From the NCBI GenBank assembly GCA_013911165.1, contig JACETR010000010.1:1-54142 (forward strand): 54,142 nucleotides of DNA, written 5' to 3'. Under the pieces are notes generated by a model, which was not told the DNA's origin, ran no database searches, and saw only the letters and a list, made by a program, of their open reading frames with translations. A program made the translations under genes and the position numbers. Positions 26,369 to 34,366 of this stretch are shown piece after piece. Source of the DNA: Planctomycetota bacterium. GTDB taxonomy: Bacteria; Planctomycetota; UBA8108; UBA1146. Within the stretch, counting starts at the first letter, position 1. Every line of letters begins with the position of its first letter.

Positions 26369-27342
26369 CGAACCCCCCAGGTCTCACCAGGGAGTTCACC
26401 CGCAGCCATGGAATCTTCATGGTCCCAACGGTCGATCAGCTTCTCGTGCATTCTCTCAAATTGTTCCTTGAGCCAATGCGCTGAAACAGAAGTATTGATC
26501 TCCCCCACAAGCCTGCTTCCATCGGCACTTGCGGCAGATTCGCAGTACTCTTTTACCGCCTGAAGAAGCTCTTCCACATTTCCACACCAGTCACGGGTAA
26601 GAAAATCCGGAAGGATCTCCGCTTCAAATCTCTCCCAACGTTCCTGAAAATCTTCTTTCAGGGATTGGCTCCAAATCTGATAACGGGATATGGGCGAGAT
26701 ATCTTCACGACGCTGATTCAGGGGAGTCAAGGTGAAGGAACCTGCCAATGCAATCTGCGAAAGAATCGCACTCACGGGTTCAGTAGGTTCATCGCGAAAT
26801 CCAAAAATGAGTCTTGGAAGTTGCTCCTGGGCGTTGTTGACGAAGTGAGAGATCTCTCTCCATGCAGTCAGCGAGATCTTGTCGGCATTTCCGATGTAAA
26901 CACTTCCAGCCCTGCTGAGCAGGGAATGGGACAAGCCATCTTCCCTCAACTGCTCAATTCTCAGGGAAGCTCCATCCATGAATCGGAGGCTCGAACCGGC
27001 AATACAACCGGTGGCATGAATTTTTCTGGCCACCAGTTTTTTTCCGACCCCGTCTTCTCCTTTGAGAAGAACGGGGAAACGGGAGTCACTGACCTCCAAA
27101 ACGAAGGACCATAGACTTTGTATCAGTTCGCTGTTTCCCACGATCGGGTCGAATCTATCCGAGGTGGACAATCGACACTCCTCTTCGGCAGAGACTTCCA
27201 GACGAACCCCGCAACTTGCTGTTGCCCCATCCGAAAAGGGGAATCCTTTCCGGAAAGTCGGTAAAAGTTCGTCGTCAGGGAAGACTAGCCCGCTGTCGGG
27301 AAAATCGTCAAACCGGGTACAGGGACGTACCGGTGGAAACAC
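26365..27342 (-). CDS. Degenerate NtrC-type AAA+ protein
   Basis: Encodes 325 residues. DPIVGNSELIQSLWSFVLEV and the Walker A GEDGVGKKLVARKIH (from residue 95) mark it as related to the AAA+ core of sigma-54 activators. After that it diverges. There is no GAFTGA loop. The Walker B position reads GSVYIGNADKISL, with no catalytic DE. The R-finger region is unclear, and no Fis-type helix-turn-helix ends the protein. It is unlikely to remodel sigma-54 holoenzyme on its own. One inference is that it binds and regulates the intact AAA+ protein two genes downstream. The start is a GTG at 27342 with no clear ribosome-binding site, 45 bases after smc, so it may be translated from the smc transcript. 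Upstream residues 1-60 look poorly conserved and the true start may be later. Confidence 0.65.
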   Translation of the reverse strand: MFPPVRPCTRFDDFPDSGLVFPDDELLPTFRKGFPFSDGATASCGVRLEVSAEEECRLSTSDRFDPIVGNSELIQSLWSFVLEVSDSRFPVLLKGEDGVGKKLVARKIHATGCIAGSSLRFMDGASLRIEQLREDGLSHSLLSRAGSVYIGNADKISLTAWREISHFVNNAQEQLPRLIFGFRDEPTEPVSAILSQIALAGSFTLTPLNQRREDISPISRYQIWSQSLKEDFQERWERFEAEILPDFLTRDWCGNVEELLQAVKEYCESAASADGSRLVGEINTSVSAHWLKEQFERMHEKLIDRWDHEDSMAAGELPGETWGVR

Positions 27343-27387
27343 CGCAGGAGTACGGTAGAGCTCTCATACTGTGAAATCAGCGAAAAA

Positions 27388-30300
27388 TCAAATCTGCGGA
27401 TCGGCGGCAACCGGAGACGCACCCCGATCGAAGATCGATTTGGCATCCTTTGACCGGGGACTGGGCTGTGACTGCTGATCCGCATTGTCATTCATCCACG
27501 AATCCGCTTCGTCAATCTTGACGACCACCCGGCGCGAAACTCCCTGCTCTTCCATGGTGACTCCATAGAGTCGCTCCGCTTCAGTCATCGTGACGCGGGA
27601 GTGGGTGATCACCAGGAACTGGGAGTTTTTCGCAAACTCCTGCAGAACCCTGACGAAACGTCGGGTGTTCTGCTCGTCCAGAGGAGCGTCCACTTCGTCA
27701 AGAATACAGAACGGACTTGGTCTCGTTTTGAAGAGCGAAAAGATCACTGAGATCGCTGTCAATGCACGCTCACCACCAGAGAGCAATCGAAGGTTCGAGA
27801 TGCGTTTTCCGGGTGGTTTTGCGATAACCTCAATGCCGGCTTCGAGCGGATCGATCTCTTCGTCGTCAAGTTTGAGGTCGGCTGTTCCACCGCCAAACAT
27901 CAAAGAGAAGATTTCCTGGAAATGCTTTCGCACTTCCTCAAAGGAATCCTTGAACAGGGTCCGACATTCATTATCGAGCAGTTCGATGGCCTGGACAATC
28001 TGATCCCGGGCTTCGGTGAGATCCTCAATCTTGCCGCTGATCTCGGTGAAGCGGGATTCTTCCGTTTCCAACTCTTCGACCGCCTGCAAATTGACATTGG
28101 TGTTTTTGCGAAGGCGATCCTGCAACTGCAGATACTCTTTGCGTAATCGATCCACCCACTCCGATTCGGTTTCCTCTTCTTCGACAAGTTTCAAACGCCA
28201 CTCATCAACAGGAGCTTCCGAAAGATCCATTTCCAGATCCTCACGGATCTTCTCCTGGATACCCTCGATTCGAACTCGGCATTCATTTTCAGCAAGGAGA
28301 TCGGATTCACGCCCTTCACGGATCTGTTCACCGCGATGGCGACACTCCTTGACGCGCTTCTCAAGACGACCTCGCTGTGATCTCTGTTCGTCAAGACGCT
28401 GATCGAGAACAGTGCGATCTTCGGTCGCTTTGGAAAGTTCGACCCCGAGGTTCTTTTCCTCCCCATCGATGGAGACCAGATCAACATCCAGCTTTTCGAT
28501 GAGTTTTTCGTCGTCGACAATATCGGTGAGGATGCGCTCCCTCTGCGATTTCCTCTGATCCATTTCGTCAGCCAGGCGTCGCTGCTCCCGCCAATCGGAA
28601 GAGATCCGTTCTTGTTCCCGGGTCGCTTCCAGTGATCGGCTCTGGATTCCGCCTTCAAGCTGGGACAACTTCTCAGCGAGGGGCTCGAGTGCTTCTTCAG
28701 AGGATTCCAACTCTGTGGCAACCGACTTCCTGCGGTGATCCACCTCTACCAGCTTCGATTGGGCGGCAGATTTGAGCTGCTCCAGCTCCGAAGTCAATTG
28801 CTCAGCTTTTTCGATGTCGACCTTCAATGAGGCCCTGCGATCAGAGATCCTCTTCAGGGTCTCTCGACAGCGATGTCTCTCTGAAAGAGCATGCTCGGCC
28901 TCGAGCTTTGCTCTGCCTGACTCCTGCTCCAGTCTTTGCAACTCACCCTGACGGGCAAGAATGGATTCTTCAAGGGCATCACCCTGATGCGAGAGCTCCT
29001 CGAGATCACTGGAGAGAATGTCGACACGTTCCTGCAACTGGGTCATTTCCACTTGTCGCGAAACCAGACCAGTACTGTTGACCGCAGGGATCTTGACGGC
29101 GCCCCACGGTTCGACCACGTGTGCATCGGCAGTCACAACCCGGTAACCGGGATACTGCTCACGCAATCGCAGCGCTTCGTCCATATCCGTAGCGACGATG
29201 ACCTCATCGAGCAGGGCATCCACGATGGGACGACACAACTGCTCACAACGCACTCGGCTGGCCAAGGTGACGACACCGGATTCGAGCTCCAGTTCACCCG
29301 CTCTCCTGCTCGCCTCCAGATTGTCTTCCAATGAAACAAAGTTGGCGGCTTCACCATCGAGAATGCCGGTGATCGCCCTGACCCGCTGTTCGATGGGCGT
29401 ACGTCCCTGGAAAACCACGGTTTCCAGGATCCTGCCGAGAACAGCGTCGACCATTTTTGCGGTATTTGGGTCGGCTTCGATCAATCGGGCCAACAAGCCA
29501 CGAATATCACCCGCTGCCGGTGCTTCACTGCCGAGCAAATCCCGGGTGCCCTTGGAAAGTCCCTCGAGGTTTTCCTCAAGGTCCTTCAAAAGCACGAGTC
29601 GACCATGGGAGGACTCCAGCTCGGATCGGACTTCCGTCAGTTTCTTGCGTGCTCCACCGAGGATATCCGTGCGCTGGTTGATTTCCATTCGCAGGGATTC
29701 GACCCGGATCAGGAGTTCGTGTTCCCTACTGTGAGAGTCACGAATCTTCTTCTCGAGTCCCTCGATCTGCCCTTCGATCTCGGATTGCTGTTTGCGGTAA
29801 TCGAGATCTTCCGTCGACCTGCGCTCACGAATCGCCTCTTGTCCACGCAAGTCCCCTTCATGGGAAGCAATGGAGTTCTTCAGACGCGATTCCTCAAAAA
29901 CAAGTCCCAGATCCTGGTCTTTCAGATTATGGATCTTTTTGTCCAGCTCATCCTGCTGGGCCAATTCCACAGAATGATCGATTTTCAGCTGGTCGATCAG
30001 CGTCCGCAGCTTACGCAATTCGACGAGGGATTCCCGGATTCGCTGGCGGGCATCGGAGCGACGCTGACGGTAGTCCTCCTCCACATGGGACAACTCCTCC
30101 AGCTGTCTGTCGCGATCTTCATTTCGACGACGACTTTGATCCTGCTGCTCCCGCATCTGAATCCGGCGAGCCTCGATCCCCTGCAGAGCGACCCGCTTCT
30201 CGGTTTCGACCTGGCGAACCTCCTCCAACTCCCGGTGGAGACCCTCGATCGCGTTGCGAACACTTTCGACAGAAGCGTCCAGTCGTGTCGCCACCTCAGC

Positions 30301-31074
30301 GATCAAACCCCTCAGGGTGTTTCTCCAACTGAGCCTGAAGTTGAGTGACTTCTGTTCAAACTCCAACTGATCCACATCCCAGGCGGCGAGAACAGTACTG
30401 ACATGCTTGAACCGGTCGCGATCCTCAACGTAACGACGCGCCTTGCCCGCCTGCATCTTCAGGCTGCGAATTCTGCGCTCGATCTCAGACAATTGGTCGG
30501 TAACCCGGGTGAGTTCCCGCTCAGACCGATCAAGCCTGTTGGTCGTTTCAGATCTCTGCTTGCGGAAACTGGAGATTCCCGCAGCTTCCTCAAAAATTTT
30601 GCGCCGCTCCTGGGCATTGGCATTCAGGAACGAGTCCACTTGGCCCTGCCCGAGGACCGAATAGCCATCTGCGCCGATTCCAGTATTGGAGAAGACGGCC
30701 AGAATATCTTTCAGGCGGCAGGACTTGCGATTGATCTCATAGTCACTGTTGCCATCACGGGTCAGGATTCGACTGATCTCCACCTCGGCAGTATCGATGG
30801 GAAGGGTCTTTGACTCATTGTCAAAAACCAGTCGAACCTCTGCTCTGGAGAGGGCCGGTCGATGGGTCGTCCCCTTGAAGATGACATCGAGCATCTCACT
30901 GCCGCGAAGTCCTTTCGCGGAACGCTCTCCCAAAACCCAGCGAAAGGCGTCCACCACATTTGATTTACCACAACCGTTGGGACCTACCACTGCACTGGTG
31001 CCGGGGTCAAAATCAAACTGCACCGGATCCGCAAAGGATTTGAAACCGGAGAGGTGAATGCTCTTCAAATACAA
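27388..31074 (-). CDS. smc: Chromosome segregation protein SMC
   Basis: Encodes 1228 residues, close to the family norm. The N-terminal head has VVGPNGCGKSNVVDAFRWVLGE and GQGQVDSFLNA. Long coiled coils flank a hinge at roughly residues 510-675 (GTRDLLG ... FVSLEDNLEASRRAG). The C-terminal head has the signature RLLSGGERALTA (~1096) and Walker B FCILDEVDAPLD (~1123). SMC dimers with ScpA/ScpB compact and segregate the chromosome. Translation starts at a TTG (31072-31074) with GAGGAG about eight bases upstream. The last ~40 residues (QSQPSPRSKDAKS) are a polar tail beyond the head. Position: 17 bases after the unknown gene at 31092 and 45 bases before the AAA+ gene, so it probably shares a transcript with both. 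Confidence 0.95.
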   Translation of the reverse strand: MYLKSIHLSGFKSFADPVQFDFDPGTSAVVGPNGCGKSNVVDAFRWVLGERSAKGLRGSEMLDVIFKGTTHRPALSRAEVRLVFDNESKTLPIDTAEVEISRILTRDGNSDYEINRKSCRLKDILAVFSNTGIGADGYSVLGQGQVDSFLNANAQERRKIFEEAAGISSFRKQRSETTNRLDRSERELTRVTDQLSEIERRIRSLKMQAGKARRYVEDRDRFKHVSTVLAAWDVDQLEFEQKSLNFRLSWRNTLRGLIAEVATRLDASVESVRNAIEGLHRELEEVRQVETEKRVALQGIEARRIQMREQQDQSRRRNEDRDRQLEELSHVEEDYRQRRSDARQRIRESLVELRKLRTLIDQLKIDHSVELAQQDELDKKIHNLKDQDLGLVFEESRLKNSIASHEGDLRGQEAIRERRSTEDLDYRKQQSEIEGQIEGLEKKIRDSHSREHELLIRVESLRMEINQRTDILGGARKKLTEVRSELESSHGRLVLLKDLEENLEGLSKGTRDLLGSEAPAAGDIRGLLARLIEADPNTAKMVDAVLGRILETVVFQGRTPIEQRVRAITGILDGEAANFVSLEDNLEASRRAGELELESGVVTLASRVRCEQLCRPIVDALLDEVIVATDMDEALRLREQYPGYRVVTADAHVVEPWGAVKIPAVNSTGLVSRQVEMTQLQERVDILSSDLEELSHQGDALEESILARQGELQRLEQESGRAKLEAEHALSERHRCRETLKRISDRRASLKVDIEKAEQLTSELEQLKSAAQSKLVEVDHRRKSVATELESSEEALEPLAEKLSQLEGGIQSRSLEATREQERISSDWREQRRLADEMDQRKSQRERILTDIVDDEKLIEKLDVDLVSIDGEEKNLGVELSKATEDRTVLDQRLDEQRSQRGRLEKRVKECRHRGEQIREGRESDLLAENECRVRIEGIQEKIREDLEMDLSEAPVDEWRLKLVEEEETESEWVDRLRKEYLQLQDRLRKNTNVNLQAVEELETEESRFTEISGKIEDLTEARDQIVQAIELLDNECRTLFKDSFEEVRKHFQEIFSLMFGGGTADLKLDDEEIDPLEAGIEVIAKPPGKRISNLRLLSGGERALTAISVIFSLFKTRPSPFCILDEVDAPLDEQNTRRFVRVLQEFAKNSQFLVITHSRVTMTEAERLYGVTMEEQGVSRRVVVKIDEADSWMNDNADQQSQPSPRSKDAKSIFDRGASPVAADPQI

Positions 31075-31091
31075 CGGTTGTCTCCTCGGAC

Positions 31092-32390
31092 TTACAGAGT
31101 CCGGTCTCCTGAGGGTTGGAGAATCTGCGGGGGAGCGGCCAGCAACTGGAGAAGTTCTCCCAGTCGCTCCCAGCCTCCACCACGACGACGGGATATCCTG
31201 TCGACCAGTCGCTTCAGATCCCGTCTTCCACGGTCGACTATCATCGACTCCAAAGCGATCACTGGAAGCGATTCCAATTCATGAAAATTACGCTGGATGT
31301 ATTCTACGGAAGGTCTGGGGAAATCCTGCTCCCGGGCCCACCAGACCGGTTCACCGGCGGCTCGAAGATCGAGCCAATCCTGACGCCACGGCGGATCAGC
31401 CCCCAACTCCAGAATCAGATCAAAACTCCTCATGCGCTGTTCGAGAACGAGGACCACTTCCGGGTCCGCCGGCAACTCCCCCGCCACGATTCTTGGTCGA
31501 GGGGCTTCTGAACTGTGCAAGTCGGGCGGAGAAGCGGCTCTGAGAGCCCTGGCGATGACTGGCCTCAGGGGAACCGGGATCTCTCTGGGCAATCGGAGGA
31601 TCAACTCCTGGGCACCGGGCTTTCTGCTGCAACGGTGGAGGAAATCGGCAAACCAGTCCTCCTGGGACGGATCTCCAAAAAGATCTCCCGGGCGAGGATC
31701 CGCCACGGGTGAAAATTCCCATCGGACACGAGGACCGGGAATCATCCCATCGAGAAAACCGCGGATGCGCTCGCTCAATCTTACCCAGCGGATCCACGCT
31801 TCATCCTGAGGAATCTCGAGAGGGCCTTCGAGGACCCCACCGATGGTCAACTCAGCACTGACCCAATCCAACTCGCGCATCACCGCCTCGGCGATGGAAT
31901 CGACACGATCCCGTTTTTCGAAGAGACTTCCCAACTCGATGTGTCGGCGCAAAAACCGGAACGGTTCGATGGGACGCAAGCCATCATGAAGAGGCCAGTT
32001 CTGGGAAAGGAACGATCTGGAAAAGAAGGACTCCAACTGACGCGGATGTTGGAAATCAGTCAGGTGACGAGTCATTTCTGCAAGCAACAAACCCGGAACC
32101 AATTGATCCCCCGAGTAGCAGACCAACTCTTCAAACTGATCGGCCCACTCCTGAAGCCCGGTCTCCTTGCACGCCTCTGCAAGGGGCTCAACAAATTCGT
32201 GACTCTGCCAATCGACCGCAGCGATTCCGATCTCGTCGATGACGTGATCGATCACCCGGTCTGCCGTCGAAATCTCGCCGGCAATCGACAGGGAAGACTG
32301 CAGAATCTCACCGGGGTCGATCACTGTTGCCAGCATCTTGCGCAGTCTCAATTCCAGTTTCTGTCTTTTGACCGAATCAGCTTTGGACAT
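31092..32390 (-). CDS. Protein of unknown function between nrdR and smc
   Basis: Encodes 432 residues that I do not recognise. There is no signal peptide or membrane helix. The sequence is rich in Leu, Arg, Glu and Trp and largely helical, for example LRKMLATVIDPGEILQSSLS, QEWADQFEELVCYSG and IRWVRLSERIRGFLDGM. The C-terminus is basic (RGRRDLKRLVDRISRRRGGG). No ATP-binding, metal-binding or nuclease motif is visible. The start overlaps the nrdR stop by 14 bases and the stop lies 17 bases before smc, so it is almost certainly co-transcribed with both. Given that context a cytoplasmic role linked to nucleic acids or chromosome biology is possible but unproven. Confidence 0.7.
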   Translation of the reverse strand: MSKADSVKRQKLELRLRKMLATVIDPGEILQSSLSIAGEISTADRVIDHVIDEIGIAAVDWQSHEFVEPLAEACKETGLQEWADQFEELVCYSGDQLVPGLLLAEMTRHLTDFQHPRQLESFFSRSFLSQNWPLHDGLRPIEPFRFLRRHIELGSLFEKRDRVDSIAEAVMRELDWVSAELTIGGVLEGPLEIPQDEAWIRWVRLSERIRGFLDGMIPGPRVRWEFSPVADPRPGDLFGDPSQEDWFADFLHRCSRKPGAQELILRLPREIPVPLRPVIARALRAASPPDLHSSEAPRPRIVAGELPADPEVVLVLEQRMRSFDLILELGADPPWRQDWLDLRAAGEPVWWAREQDFPRPSVEYIQRNFHELESLPVIALESMIVDRGRRDLKRLVDRISRRRGGGWERLGELLQLLAAPPQILQPSGDRTL

Positions 32391-32853
32391 CCGGTTTTCT
32401 TTCCTTACCGACCAGCCGGGTCAATTCATTGAGGAATTCTGTCACGTCAGCAAACTCCTGGTAAACCGAAGCAAACCTCACATAAGCCACAGAATCGAGT
32501 TTCCGGAGGTGTTCGATGACGATTTCGCCAATGAACCCCGAGGGAACCTCCTGATCGAATTCCTCACGAAGACGCTTTTCGACCTCGTCGACGATGGATT
32601 CCATTCTTTCGACGGAAATCCGTCGCTTCTGGCAAGCGGTCATGATGCCGTCCAGAACCTTGGCCCGATTGAAGGGTTCCCTGCGCATGTCTTTCTTGAC
32701 GACCATGCGGGGAGTCTCCTCAATACGCTCGTAACTGGTGAATCGTTTGTTGCAACCCTGGCATTCCCTGCGCCGGCGAACGGCCAGACCATCCGAGCTG
32801 GACCGGGAGTCAACGACCCTGTCTTTTTCAGATCCGCAACTGGGACAGCGCAT
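32377..32853 (-). CDS. nrdR: Transcriptional repressor NrdR
   Basis: Encodes 158 residues with both NrdR domains. The N-terminal zinc ribbon uses C3, C6, C31 and C34 (MRCPSCGSEK ... RRRECQGCNKRFTSYE). The ATP-cone follows (VVKKDMRREPFNRAKVLDGI ... AYVRFASVYQEF). NrdR senses ATP/dATP and represses ribonucleotide reductase genes. No nrd gene is in the window, so its targets lie elsewhere. The gene is 140 bases after the mnmE stop; in that gap sits an 8-bp inverted repeat (CACCGACC at 32895, complement at 32919-32926) without a T tract. It overlaps the following unknown gene by 14 bases. Confidence 0.95.
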   Translation of the reverse strand: MRCPSCGSEKDRVVDSRSSSDGLAVRRRRECQGCNKRFTSYERIEETPRMVVKKDMRREPFNRAKVLDGIMTACQKRRISVERMESIVDEVEKRLREEFDQEVPSGFIGEIVIEHLRKLDSVAYVRFASVYQEFADVTEFLNELTRLVGKERKPDVQS

Positions 32854-32993
32854 CGGTTCATTTCCTTCATTTTTGGCCGCTGGCAGGAATGGGGCACCGA
32901 CCTTTTCCCCAAAAAACGGGTCGGTGAAATATCTGGATACATCTTACTCCACAGATGGGGGTCGCTCAACGTGCCCCCAAAAAGGAGATGGAC

Positions 32994-34358
32994 CTACTTG
33001 CCCAGACAGAAGCGGGCAAAGATCCGATCGAGAACGTCTTCCGGAGTGGTTTCACCACTGATCTCGGAGAGTTGATGCAAGGCATCGCGCAAGTCTGCGA
33101 CCAGCAATTCAGGGCCGGCCATCGAATCATGACAGCGATGGAGAGCCTCGATACAGGCCTCAAGGAGATGTCTTTGCCGACGAGTGAAACGAAGGGCATC
33201 TCCCCGAATCTGACCGGGTCTTTGCCTCACCTGAAGAAACAGTTCGCCGGTCAGTTTTTCCACTCCATCCGAGGTGATAGAGCTGACCTGAAGGATGCCC
33301 TCAGGAACGTCGGGGGTTTCCTCATGACAGTCCGAATGGGTCCAGACCGGAATCACCCTGGGAAGCCAATCTTGCGGAATCCGTTCCCGTTCCTGTCGCC
33401 ACTCCCCTGCCCCCCGACGGCCGTCGAAAACCCAGAGGATGCGGTCGTCTCCGCTCAACAGTTCCCGGGCCCTTTCGAGGGCCAGTTGCTCTACTGAACC
33501 ACCGGCCTCCCTTTCACCAGGCAAATCAAGCAACTCAACTGTCTCTCCCCCCGATTTCAGGGCACCACGAATGACATCCGTCGTGGTTCCTTCCTGATCC
33601 GACGTAATCGCCAACGGCTTGCCGACCAGAGCGTTCAGGAGAGAGGATTTGCCCGCATTCGGTTTTCCCCAAAGGAGCACTCTCGGGAGATCCGGCCCCT
33701 GGGCGGGCCAATGCCGACGCTGAAGGAGCGCTCTCAGATCTTCCTGAATCGGTCCCAGCCAACGATTCAACTCTTCTTCACCGGGTGGCTCGACCTCCTG
33801 CTCCGAAAAATCGAGTCCCGCTTCCAATTCTGCGACCACGTCTACCAGCCGATCAGAGAGTTGGCGGATCTGCCGAGCCAGATCCCCCTCCAACACTCGT
33901 CTGGCGGCACTCAATGCAGCCTGATCCTCTGCCTCAATCACGGTCAGGACCGATTCCGCACGACTGAGATCGATCTGGCCATTCATGAAGGATCGCCGTG
34001 TAAACTCACCCGGCGTTGCCAATCTCACACCGGCGGATTGCACCAGTTTCATGACACCTTCAAGGATGGGATCGGAACCGGGGAAATAAACTTCGACCGA
34101 TTCATTTCCCGTCCAGGACTCACCTTGTGCCCAGGCGACAGCCAATGCCGGAACAGCAGGAAAATTCAGTTTCCAGGGAAGGCAGACTTCGATGGGCTTC
34201 CGTATCGGCAACGACTCTGGAGGTGAGCCGCTCTTTTCCAGATAATCGAGAAAGGCCCGGTGAGCCCCCTCACCATCGATTCTCAGAATCACCGCCGCGG
34301 CAGGGGGCGGAGGACTGGCCAATGCCAGAATCACTTCCTCGGATCCCACCGCAGCCAT
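32994..34358 (-). CDS. mnmE: Divergent tRNA modification GTPase MnmE
   Basis: Encodes 454 residues. TPGEFTRRSFMNGQIDLSRAE, the helical domain, the G1 loop GKPNAGKSS (231-239) and the C-terminal FCLGK identify MnmE, which with MnmG modifies the wobble uridine of certain tRNAs. Several signatures are altered. G3 is DLPG (278-281) rather than DTAG. The G4 position reads THSD (340-343) rather than NKxD, which normally fixes guanine specificity. The usual CHGG-containing segment of the N-terminal tetrahydrofolate-binding domain reads VYFPGSD (90-96). The N-terminal strand also departs from the TIAAIATP consensus. The gene may still act in tRNA modification with weaker nucleotide specificity, or have shifted role. 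It lies eight bases after yidC, the classic yidC-mnmE neighbourhood. Confidence 0.85.
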   Translation of the reverse strand: MAAVGSEEVILALASPPPPAAAVILRIDGEGAHRAFLDYLEKSGSPPESLPIRKPIEVCLPWKLNFPAVPALAVAWAQGESWTGNESVEVYFPGSDPILEGVMKLVQSAGVRLATPGEFTRRSFMNGQIDLSRAESVLTVIEAEDQAALSAARRVLEGDLARQIRQLSDRLVDVVAELEAGLDFSEQEVEPPGEEELNRWLGPIQEDLRALLQRRHWPAQGPDLPRVLLWGKPNAGKSSLLNALVGKPLAITSDQEGTTTDVIRGALKSGGETVELLDLPGEREAGGSVEQLALERARELLSGDDRILWVFDGRRGAGEWRQERERIPQDWLPRVIPVWTHSDCHEETPDVPEGILQVSSITSDGVEKLTGELFLQVRQRPGQIRGDALRFTRRQRHLLEACIEALHRCHDSMAGPELLVADLRDALHQLSEISGETTPEDVLDRIFARFCLGK

Positions 34359-34366
34359 GGGCGTCT

